Shown here piece after piece: positions 1 to 5,202 of a stretch of 10,997 nt of DNA. The first letter of the stretch is position 1. The number at the start of each line of letters is the position of its first letter. The position numbers and the translations under genes were made by a program. The stretch is taken from assembly GCA_002399815.1 (NCBI GenBank), contig DHEJ01000020.1, positions 22,582 to 33,578 on the forward strand, written 5' to 3'. Below the pieces are notes generated by a model that saw only the letters and a program-made list of their open reading frames with translations, was not told where the DNA came from and ran no database searches. The stretch is from Acholeplasmataceae bacterium UBA4853 (lineage in GTDB: Bacteria; Bacillota_I; Bacilli_A; Acholeplasmatales; Acholeplasmataceae).

Positions 1-771
1 GTTATACTTTCATATCTCATTTGGGTACCTTCTCAAGGAAGTACTTGGAGTTTTAGTAACTTTGGCTCATATTTTGATGGTATAGCGAGTACACAAACTG
101 TTGGGTTATTAGATGTTATGCCATGGATTACCATTCCAGCAGCATTTAATGCACCTAATTTAATTGGTATTGCAGTTATTGCAATCTTCCCAATTGCATT
201 CGCAACCATTCCGGAATCAGCAGCCCATGTGAATCAAATTGATCTTTATGTTAATAATCTATCCAAGGAAAAAGGTGGAAAAGATTATATGATTAGAAAC
301 ATGTTGGACTTAAATTTAGTTGGTGATGGTGTTGGTGATATTGTTGCAGTTATGTTAGGTGGACCTGCAGGAACAAATTACGGTGAAAACGTTAGTGCAT
401 CAGCAGTAACTAAAAACTTTTCATCGTATGTGTTTTTAATTACTGGTGTGTTAGCCATCGTTGTTGGTATCTTACTTGAAGTGCTAAATATCGGTAATCT
501 AAGTTTAATACTAACCAATCCAGTTGTACAAGGCGTATCATTATATCTATTTGGTGCAATTGCAGTTCAAGGGATAGCATTAATGATTGATAAGAAAGTG
601 GATATCTTTAATCCGAAAATTATCGCGGTTATGGCATTTATTGGTATTGTTGGTTTAGGTGTTTCATCAATAAATATTACAGCTGAGTTTGTCTTACCAG
701 GTTTAGGGGTTGCAGCAATCGGTGGTATTTTATTAAACCTACTACTGAATGCATTACCTACAATAGAATAA
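1..771 (+). CDS. uraA: Uracil permease, NCS2 (UraA/PyrP) family, 5'-truncated by the window edge
   Basis: An integral membrane nucleobase symporter of the NCS2 family, expected to import uracil for salvage. The frame is open from base 1 to the TAA at 769-771, giving 256 visible residues; the N-terminal part lies outside the window. The substrate-site motifs of E. coli UraA are recognisable. An E-x3-H pair (visible residues 72 and 76, in IPESAAH) matches UraA E241/H245. GGPAGTNYGEN (about 120-130) matches the GxPxTTYGEN motif, with its Glu equivalent to UraA E290. The C-terminal half is a run of hydrophobic helices ending in LNALPTIE. These motifs point to uracil rather than xanthine, but specificity is inferred. 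The gene converges on the purine permease, and the terminator at 785-819 follows 13 bases after the stop. Promoter and any pyrimidine control would lie to the left of the window. Confidence 0.9.
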   Translation, partial: VILSYLIWVPSQGSTWSFSNFGSYFDGIASTQTVGLLDVMPWITIPAAFNAPNLIGIAVIAIFPIAFATIPESAAHVNQIDLYVNNLSKEKGGKDYMIRNMLDLNLVGDGVGDIVAVMLGGPAGTNYGENVSASAVTKNFSSYVFLITGVLAIVVGILLEVLNIGNLSLILTNPVVQGVSLYLFGAIAVQGIALMIDKKVDIFNPKIIAVMAFIGIVGLGVSSINITAEFVLPGLGVAAIGGILLNLLLNALPTIE

Positions 772-784
772 GTTAAATAAACAA

Positions 785-819
785 AAAAGGGTGTCAGTCA
801 TTTAAACTGATACCCTTTT
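785..819. terminator. Bidirectional intrinsic terminator between the convergent permease genes
   Basis: 14-bp stem (785-798 with 806-819) with a 7-base loop; the only non-Watson-Crick pair is G793-T811. The stem ends in AAAA/TTTT, so a T-tract follows the hairpin on both strands. Read leftward the tract is at least six T (complement of 783-788), which serves the purine permease gene. Read rightward it is four T followed by an AT-rich stretch, which serves the uracil permease gene. Confidence 0.88.
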
Positions 820-841
820 AATATTTATGTTATCAATGATT

Positions 842-943
842 AAGATAATTTATTATTGAAGTAAATTAGCTGTTAAAGATAATTTATTATTGAAGTAAAT
901 TAGCTGTTAAAGATAATTTGCTCTTAAAGTAAATTAGCTGTTA
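842..943. repeat. Three tandem copies of a 34-bp repeat covering the 3' end of the purine permease gene
   Basis: Copies lie at 842-875, 876-909 and 910-943. The first two are identical. The third differs from them at four positions and contains the permease stop codon (924-926) and its last codons. Read on the minus strand, each copy contains the codons for LTANLL. Copies 1 and 2 would continue CAA TAA TAA, whereas copy 3 has TAA directly. The array is thus a duplication of the gene's own tail into its 3' untranslated region. The 34-bp period is not a multiple of three, so the extra copies are out of frame with one another. Confidence 0.9.
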
Positions 944-2291
944 AAGCAAAGTAAACGATGAATAGAATTGAAGATCCAAATACGATTGGATGTACATCTT
1001 TAAATTCACCACGAACTAGTTTAATAATAGAGTAAGTAATAAATCCAAATGCAATACCATCAGCAATACTTGAAGTAAATAACATAGCAACAATTGTTAC
1101 AAAAGAAGTGATTGCAGCAGTCATATCAGACCAATCAATTTCTTTTAATTGTTGAGCCATTAAAACCCCAACTAATACAAGTGCACCTAATGTTACAGAA
1201 GAGTGAGCAAAGATATTAAATACAGGGAATAAAGCAAGTGATACTAAGAATAATAATGCAACAACCACAGATGAGAAACCAGTTTTAGCTCCAGCTTCAA
1301 CGCCAGTAGTTGATTCTACATAGGAAGTAATTTCAGGTGTACCTAATGATGAAGATACTAAAGTACCAACAGCATCAGCAAATAATGCTTTATCTAAGTT
1401 AGGGATATTACCATCCTTATCCTCTAGTTTAGCACCTTTACCAACAGCAACTAATGTACCAGCTGTATCAAAAATATCAACAAATAATAATGCAAATACT
1501 AAGAATAAAGTAGTAAAGATCGGTTGTCCAAAGACAGTTTTAAATCCATCAAATACCCCAACAAAAGCAACATTAGGAATATCAGCAAATGCATCGTAAT
1601 TAAAGTTTCCAAGTGAAGGCATTCCAGCAATACCTAAGCCACCTAAAACTAAACCAACAACTGCTGTTAAGATAATGGAAATAATAAATGAAAACTTAGA
1701 AATACCATGTTTCAGTGAATGAACAGCAAAGATCACAAGCACACTGAATAATCCTAATAGTACAGATGGATTTGTTAAATCACCTAAAGATAATTGATTA
1801 TTCCAAACAAAGACACCGGATAATCTTAATCCAACAAAAGCAATAAAGAATCCAATACCAACACTAATTGCAGCTTTTAAATCTTTAGGGATTGCATCAA
1901 TAAGTGTTTTTCTTAAAGGTGTTAATGAGATTAATAAGAAGATAACACCACCAATAAAACTTAATGCTAAAGCTTCTTGCCAAGTGTAACCATATTGTCC
2001 AATGATAACACCAATAAAGAATGCATTTACACCCATACCAGGTGCTAAGGCAACAGGTAGATTTGCAAGCAATGCCATAACCATAGTAGCTAAGAATGCA
2101 CCAACAACTGTAGCGAAGAATACACCACCATAAGGAATACCAGGTTGACCTGACCATAGTCCAGATGCAATACCAGGGTTAACAACTAAGATGTAAGACA
2201 TTGCTAAGAAAGTCACTACACCTCCAATAATTTCAGCGCGCATTGAAGCACCACGTTCTTCAAACTTGAAGAACTTACGAATAAAATTCAT
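924..2291 (-). CDS. pbuG: Guanine/hypoxanthine permease (AzgA-like NCS2 family)
   Basis: A 455-residue membrane transporter that should import guanine and hypoxanthine by proton symport for purine salvage. The N-terminus (FFKFEERGASMRAEIIGG) is the classic PbuG/AdeQ/GhxP opening, and the first helix runs into TFLAMSYILVVNP. Other family motifs are ALAPGMGVNAFF (81-92), VDIFDTAGTLV (271-281, the substrate-site segment after helix 8) and GTPEITSYVESTTG (317-330). Length is normal for the family. The start is fixed by AAAGGAG (2299-2305), 7 bases before the ATG. Transcription begins at a promoter about 210 bases upstream, and the leader holds a guanine-class riboswitch with C at the specificity position, which supports guanine/hypoxanthine over adenine as substrate. 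The last residues are encoded inside the third copy of a 34-bp tandem repeat. Confidence 0.94.
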   Translation of the reverse strand: MNFIRKFFKFEERGASMRAEIIGGVVTFLAMSYILVVNPGIASGLWSGQPGIPYGGVFFATVVGAFLATMVMALLANLPVALAPGMGVNAFFIGVIIGQYGYTWQEALALSFIGGVIFLLISLTPLRKTLIDAIPKDLKAAISVGIGFFIAFVGLRLSGVFVWNNQLSLGDLTNPSVLLGLFSVLVIFAVHSLKHGISKFSFIISIILTAVVGLVLGGLGIAGMPSLGNFNYDAFADIPNVAFVGVFDGFKTVFGQPIFTTLFLVFALLFVDIFDTAGTLVAVGKGAKLEDKDGNIPNLDKALFADAVGTLVSSSLGTPEITSYVESTTGVEAGAKTGFSSVVVALLFLVSLALFPVFNIFAHSSVTLGALVLVGVLMAQQLKEIDWSDMTAAITSFVTIVAMLFTSSIADGIAFGFITYSIIKLVRGEFKDVHPIVFGSSILFIVYFALTANLL

Positions 2292-2298
2292 TTCATTT

Positions 2299-2305
2299 CT
2301 CCTTT
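2299..2305 (-). promoter_or_regulatory. Ribosome binding site of pbuG
   Basis: On the minus strand the sequence reads AAAGGAG, separated by 7 bases from the ATG at 2289-2291. It is a near-perfect Shine-Dalgarno and fixes the start. Confidence 0.85.
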
Positions 2306-2329
2306 TTCTTTTTGTTTGAAAAGTTAGTC

Positions 2330-2376
2330 AAAAAATTAAAAAAACCATTTGAACTTGCTGAAGGTACAAAAGGTTT
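2330..2376 (-). terminator. Leader terminator of the pbuG riboswitch
   Basis: Read on the minus strand, the arm 2376-2367 pairs with 2351-2342 (10 positions, one A-A mismatch on the plus strand at 2347/2371). The hairpin is followed at once by a T-rich tract: four T beyond the stem, then AA, then six T (2341-2330). It lies between the aptamer and the ribosome binding site, so premature termination on guanine binding is the expected control mode. Confidence 0.72.
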
Positions 2377-2380
2377 CTAT

Positions 2381-2419
2381 CTACATGACAACTTAAAAAA
2401 GAAAAGTTGTTCATCGTAG
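2381..2419 (-). promoter_or_regulatory. Alternative (anti-P1) hairpin of the purine riboswitch expression platform
   Basis: Plus-strand bases 2381-2394 are complementary to 2404-2419 in 14 pairs (4+4+6) with two single-base bulges, at 2410 and 2415. The loop is 2395-2403. The hairpin consumes the 3' strand of aptamer helix P1 (2410-2418) and the specificity base at 2419, so it cannot coexist with the ligand-bound aptamer. It is a good candidate for the ligand-free fold. It does not overlap the terminator stem; how the two are coupled is discussed under findings. Confidence 0.6.
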
Positions 2420-2483
2420 TCACATCATTTACGGTGGTGTGGTAGAAACTCTGGCTTCCATATTTAGCCAATTATACGACAAA
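2410..2483 (-). ncRNA. Guanine-class purine riboswitch aptamer
   Basis: Read on the minus strand it follows the xpt-type purine aptamer closely. P1 is nine pairs (2475-2483 with 2410-2418, two of them G-U). UAUAAU precedes P2 (UGGCU/AGCCA), whose loop is AAAUAUGGA. J2/3 is the diagnostic GUUUCUACC. P3 has the loop CCGUAAA, identical to xpt, and the J3/1 junction follows. The discriminating pyrimidine (C74 in xpt numbering, minus-strand base at 2419, in GACUA) is C, which specifies guanine/hypoxanthine rather than adenine. P3 contains one C-A mismatch. The riboswitch lies in the leader of a purine permease, as expected. Confidence 0.93.
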
Positions 2484-2501
2484 ACTCTCAAACATAATTT
2501 G

Positions 2502-2530
2502 AGTATATCACGCACGAAATTATTATGCAA
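2502..2530 (-). promoter_or_regulatory. Sigma-A-type promoter of the pbuG riboswitch transcript
   Basis: On the minus strand the -35 element is TTGCAT (2525-2530), the spacer is exactly 17 bases, and the -10 element is TATACT (2502-2507). Transcription would start near 2495, just ahead of aptamer helix P1. A 17-base inverted repeat (2487-2503, arms CTCAAA/TTTGAG) overlaps the downstream edge of the -10 element. It may be an operator or simply a hairpin at the transcript's 5' end. Confidence 0.72.
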
Positions 2531-2553
2531 GGATAATCATAAGTGAAAAACGT

Positions 2554-3801
2554 TTAAGTTAAATATATTTTATAATGAGCAAGTTTGACTGGATTTAAGA
2601 TAGCTCTGACATAAATTCCATCTTCTAAGTATTTAGTTTCTAAGACAGTAGAAGTATCTTTTAAGTCTTGATAGATTGAACCTTTATCAAATGGAATCTT
2701 CAATGCATATATTCTTGAGTCACTATAAATATGTGCAGATATTGCTTGATAAAGTTGGTCCATACCTTCACCTGTTTTATTAGAAATATAAATATAATCT
2801 TCAATAACAGCTGGAGCAGATGATCTTAAATCTTTCTTGGTAATGACTAAGACTCTAGGTGTACTTGAGACACCTAATTGATTTAAAATGGATTTAGTTA
2901 AATTAATTTGGAGATCAGAATAATTTAATCCATCAACCACATGAAGAATTAAATCTGCTGTTTGAATATCAGATAAAGTAGATTGAAAAGAAGAAATTAA
3001 TTCTGGTGGAAGTTTAGAGATAAATCCAACAGTATCCGTTAAGATAAAGGGTGGATGGTTGTCTTTTTGAATACGTTTAGCCTTTGTATCAAGTGTTGCA
3101 AAAAGCATGTTTTCTTCAAATACTTTTGTTTTATCAGTACCGAATTTAAGAGCAAAATAGTTCATGATAGAAGATTTACCAGCATTAGTATATCCTACTA
3201 ATGAGACAACAGGAATTCGGTTACTAATTCTTTTTTTACTTGAAACTAAGCGCTCTTTATTAATTTTATCAAGTTCATATCTAAGGTTAGAAATCTCATC
3301 GGTTAAGCGACGTCTATCTAATTCTAATTTAGTTTCACCAGGCCCTTTAGCGTTAAAAGAACCACCACCTTGACGGGATAATGATTTACTCATTCCTGTA
3401 AGTCTTGGTAACATATAAAGTTTTTGTGCCAGTGACACTTCAAGCATCGCTTGATGCGTCTTAGCTCTTTTAGCAAATATTTGTAGAATCAAAAATGAAC
3501 GGTCTATGATTTGAATTTCTAGTGCTTTTTCTAAGTTTCTTAATTGACTTGCTGATAAGGTGTCATCAAATATAATCATATCTAGTTTTAAGATATCAAT
3601 CATGTTTTTTATTTCAAGAACTTTACCACTTCCAATAAAGTATCTTGGATCAATTGCTTCTAGAGTTTGAATCATTTTATCAACAGTCTTTATGTCTAAT
3701 GTTGATGCTAACTCTTCTAATTCATCTATAGATTGTTTTGTAAGTTCTAAATCAGAAGTGTAGTTTAGTGCAACAAGTAATGCACGGTCAATTTTTTGCA
3801 T
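2554..3801 (-). CDS. hflX: GTPase HflX, ribosome-associated
   Basis: A cytoplasmic 415-residue GTPase of the Obg-HflX superfamily. HflX proteins bind the 50S subunit and split stalled or heat-damaged ribosomes. An N-terminal HflX domain (about 1-135) with the IDPRYFIGSGK motif is followed by the glycine-rich SRQGGGSFNAKGPGE segment (142-156) and a helical linker (about 157-195). The G domain shows G1 GYTNAGKSS (203-211), G3 DTVGF (256-260), G4 TKKD (321-324, instead of the usual NKxD) and G5-like ISN (339-341). A C-terminal extension of about 50 residues follows. GGGGAG (3808-3813), 6 bases before ATG, sets the start. The start lies 14 bases inside the upstream hxlR gene, so the two are co-transcribed and probably translationally coupled. 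I see no clear terminator after the stop before the pbuG promoter, so read-through into the riboswitch leader is possible. Confidence 0.95.
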   Translation of the reverse strand: MQKIDRALLVALNYTSDLELTKQSIDELEELASTLDIKTVDKMIQTLEAIDPRYFIGSGKVLEIKNMIDILKLDMIIFDDTLSASQLRNLEKALEIQIIDRSFLILQIFAKRAKTHQAMLEVSLAQKLYMLPRLTGMSKSLSRQGGGSFNAKGPGETKLELDRRRLTDEISNLRYELDKINKERLVSSKKRISNRIPVVSLVGYTNAGKSSIMNYFALKFGTDKTKVFEENMLFATLDTKAKRIQKDNHPPFILTDTVGFISKLPPELISSFQSTLSDIQTADLILHVVDGLNYSDLQINLTKSILNQLGVSSTPRVLVITKKDLRSSAPAVIEDYIYISNKTGEGMDQLYQAISAHIYSDSRIYALKIPFDKGSIYQDLKDTSTVLETKYLEDGIYVRAILNPVKLAHYKIYLT

Positions 3802-4090
3802 ATGTTTCTCCCCATGTTTTTAGTGCATCAATTACAGGCTTTAGTCCGTAACCAAGTGCAGTGAGTTCGTATTCCACTTTGGGTGGAACCTCAGGATAAA
3901 TGGTTCTTGTAAGTAAACCATTTTCTTCGAGGGATCTTAAATTTTGAGTTAAAACTTTTTGGGAAATAGAATCAATATTTCTTTTCAGTTCAGAAAATCT
4001 CTTTTTACCTTCAATGAGATCACGAATGATTAAAAATTTCCATTTTTCTCCAATTAAGTTTACTGCACGCTCGATAGAACAAGTTACCAT
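3788..4090 (-). CDS. HxlR-family winged-helix transcriptional regulator
   Basis: A 100-residue DNA-binding regulator of the MarR-related HxlR/DUF24 family, which act as dimers and often sense electrophiles or oxidants through an N-terminal Cys. Family hallmarks are CSIERAVNLIGEKWKFLIIRDL (from residue 4), RFSELKR (31-37), a recognition helix around 41-58 (ISQKVLTQNLRSLEENGL) and a wing (VPPKVEYELT, 69-78). With the chosen start, Cys4 is the only cysteine and sits where the redox-active Cys of YodB/HypR-type members is found; a sensor role is inference. The frame also has an ATG at 4099, but AGGAG (4100-4104) abuts that codon and lies 9 bases from the ATG at 4090, so 4090 is preferred. Its 3' end overlaps hflX by 14 bases. 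It faces divergently from cdaA, with inverted repeats between, so it may autoregulate and may act on cdaA. Confidence 0.9.
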   Translation of the reverse strand: MVTCSIERAVNLIGEKWKFLIIRDLIEGKKRFSELKRNIDSISQKVLTQNLRSLEENGLLTRTIYPEVPPKVEYELTALGYGLKPVIDALKTWGETYAKN

Positions 4091-4099
4091 TTTACACAT

Positions 4100-4104
4100 C
4101 TCCT
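4100..4104 (-). promoter_or_regulatory. Ribosome binding site that decides the hxlR start
   Basis: AGGAG on the minus strand. It directly touches the ATG at 4097-4099, which is too close for initiation, and stands 9 bases from the ATG at 4088-4090, a normal spacing. This favours the shorter HxlR protein by three residues. Confidence 0.7.
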
Positions 4105-4108
4105 ATAT

Positions 4109-4134
4109 GGGTTTCTAGGTTTCTCTTTGAAACC
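4109..4134 (-). other. Alternative hairpins in the hxlR leader
   Basis: On the minus-strand transcript, GGUUUC (4129-4134) can pair perfectly with GAAACC at 4118-4123 (loop of 5) or with a second GAAACCC at 4109-4115. The two folds exclude each other, and the second lies just ahead of the hxlR ribosome binding site at 4100-4104. A regulatory role is not shown by sequence alone. Confidence 0.4.
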
Positions 4135-4147
4135 AACATCCGATTAT

Positions 4148-4178
4148 ATACCGTTAAAATTATATCATAATACGGTAT
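4148..4178. promoter_or_regulatory. Perfect 7-bp inverted repeat, candidate operator at the hxlR promoter
   Basis: ATACCGT (4148-4154) and ACGGTAT (4172-4178) are exact inverted repeats separated by 17 bases. The arm centres are 24 bases apart, a little over two helical turns. The right arm falls between the candidate hxlR -35 and -10, and the left arm just downstream of that -10, a repressor-like placement. Confidence 0.5.
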
Positions 4179-4189
4179 GGATTTATCAA
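4159..4189 (-). promoter_or_regulatory. Candidate hxlR-hflX promoter
   Basis: On the minus strand TTGATA (4184-4189) is followed after 19 bases by TATAAT (4159-4164). The spacer is longer than the ideal 17, so this would be a weak or regulator-assisted promoter. A second TATAAT on the same strand (4143-4148) lacks a convincing -35. Confidence 0.45.
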
Positions 4190-4195
4190 TCAAAC

Positions 4196-4212
4196 ATAAC
4201 ATAGTATGTTAT
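4196..4212. promoter_or_regulatory. 17-bp perfect palindrome over the cdaA promoter, candidate operator
   Basis: ATAACATAGTATGTTAT is a perfect dyad with 8-bp arms around a single central G at 4204. It overlaps the TG and the first bases of the extended -10 element of the cdaA promoter, so a protein bound there would block RNA polymerase. A HxlR dimer from the adjacent gene is a possible ligand, but nothing in the sequence proves this. Confidence 0.6.
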
Positions 4213-4215
4213 AAT
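4207..4215 (+). promoter_or_regulatory. Extended -10 promoter of the cdaA operon
   Basis: TGTTATAAT is a perfect extended -10 (TG-N-TATAAT). No good -35 stands 16-18 bases upstream, as is usual for extended -10 promoters. Transcription should begin near 4222, which argues against the upstream ATG at 4232 and for the ATG at 4250 as the cdaA start. Confidence 0.65.
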
Positions 4216-4249
4216 TTAAGTAAACTTTACTATGAAAGTAGGTAGATTT

Positions 4250-5002
4250 ATGCCAGAGTGGGTTTCTTTGTTGTCATGGTGGACGCTCCTTGATTTTTAT
4301 TTAATTTATATCTTAACGTTACTGATACTGAAGTTTGTTCTACATAACAAACGTATTTTATCAATGTTTATGTTTTATTTAGCGATGCTGTTGATTGTTT
4401 ATATTGCCAATCTTTTAGGCTTAAAGATGTCTGAGGCAATATATGGACAAGCACCAGTTATTTTCTTAATCTTCATGATTGTTGTAGGATCCCCTGATAT
4501 TCGCTTAACCCTAGAATCACTTTGGAAAGAAACTACCAAGGGTGGAGCAATCATTATGGGTAGTGATCATACCAAAAATGAGATTATTAAAGCTGCATTA
4601 TTGTTATCTAAACAAAGTATTGGTGGATTAATTACGATTGAAAAACATAATAACTTAGATCAATATGCACAACGAGCAATTACTTTAAATTCAGAAGTGT
4701 CACATGAATTACTGATTAATATTTTTACACCCAATACACCACTACATGATGGTGCAGTTATTGTTCGTGGAGATAAAATCGTGTGTGCTGCGGCATACTT
4801 TGTTTTATCAAGTAATGAATCATTTGAAAAAACGACTGGTTCAAGACACCGTGCAGCCATTGGAATATCTGAGATTACAGATTCATTAACAGTTGTTGTA
4901 TCAGAAGAAACCGGTACAATTTCACTAGCAGTCAATGGTGTTATGACAAAGATGAAAGATGAAAATACTTTAAATGAGTATTTATCATTATTCATGAAGT
5001 AA
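4250..5002 (+). CDS. cdaA: Diadenylate cyclase CdaA (c-di-AMP synthase), membrane-bound
   Basis: Makes cyclic di-AMP from two ATP; c-di-AMP controls potassium and osmolyte balance in low-GC Gram-positives. The protein has 250 residues: three N-terminal membrane helices (about 13-29, 36-55 and 68-82) followed by a DAC catalytic domain. The active-site DGA motif (167-169, in PNTPLHDGAVI) and RHR motif (199-201, in GSRHRAAIGISEITDSLT) are intact, as is the downstream VVVSEETG segment, so it should be catalytically active. The frame also opens at ATG 4232, but that codon lies about 10 bases from the predicted transcription start and has no ribosome site. ATG 4250 is preceded by AGGTAG (4240-4245). 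It is first in a long operon. In most Bacillota cdaA is followed by cdaR and glmM; here it is followed by a 60-residue membrane protein and a PAS/degenerate-GGDEF protein instead. Confidence 0.95.
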   Translation: MPEWVSLLSWWTLLDFYLIYILTLLILKFVLHNKRILSMFMFYLAMLLIVYIANLLGLKMSEAIYGQAPVIFLIFMIVVGSPDIRLTLESLWKETTKGGAIIMGSDHTKNEIIKAALLLSKQSIGGLITIEKHNNLDQYAQRAITLNSEVSHELLINIFTPNTPLHDGAVIVRGDKIVCAAAYFVLSSNESFEKTTGSRHRAAIGISEITDSLTVVVSEETGTISLAVNGVMTKMKDENTLNEYLSLFMK

Positions 5003-5016
5003 AGGGGAGATAAGAA

Positions 5017-5199
5017 ATGATTAAAAGTATTTTAAAGTTTATTATTGAACCAATTAGATTCTTTGGTTCAAGAGGAATGGCTGAAAAGGTAGTTAAATTT
5101 TTTGACCGTCATGAATGGCTAGTTTTTGTGGTTGCTTTTATTATTGCTTTAGGTGCGGTCTTTTTAATCTATATTTATCCTTCTTTAGTTACGGTATAA
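5017..5199 (+). CDS. Small single-pass membrane protein next to cdaA, unknown function
   Basis: A 60-residue protein I cannot assign to a family. Residues 1-33 form a basic, probably amphipathic stretch (Lys/Arg at 3, 7, 14, 19, 24, 27 and 31). One clear transmembrane helix follows (about 35-54), leaving only a few residues outside. By the positive-inside rule the N-terminus is cytoplasmic. A strong ribosome site (AAGGGGAG at 5002-5009) precedes the ATG by 7 bases, which supports it as a real gene. It begins 14 bases after cdaA and ends 3 bases before the next start. Position and topology resemble the N-terminal anchor of CdaR, the CdaA activator, but the YbbR domains are absent; homology is speculative. 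Confidence 0.72.
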   Translation: MIKSILKFIIEPIRFFGSRGMAEKVVKFFDRHEWLVFVVAFIIALGAVFLIYIYPSLVTV

Positions 5200-5202
5200 A
5201 TC

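Noticed and set aside
842..943. The tandem repeat as a CRISPR array
   Set aside because: Repeats are contiguous with no spacers, and they match the coding tail of pbuG.
1897..2157. 86-codon minus-strand open frame inside the pbuG gene
   Set aside because: It overlaps pbuG in another frame, has no ribosome site, and its Trp/Cys/Tyr-rich product is typical of an out-of-frame shadow.
3164..3373. 69-codon plus-strand open frame opposite hflX
   Set aside because: Antisense to the conserved HflX G1 and GGGSF region, with no ribosome site or recognisable product.
4232..4249. Upstream ATG as the cdaA start
   Set aside because: It is about 10 bases from the predicted transcription start and has no ribosome site, whereas the ATG at 4250 has AGGTAG ahead of it.
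4660..4995. 111-codon minus-strand open frame opposite cdaA
   Set aside because: Antisense shadow of the conserved DAC domain; no independent signals.
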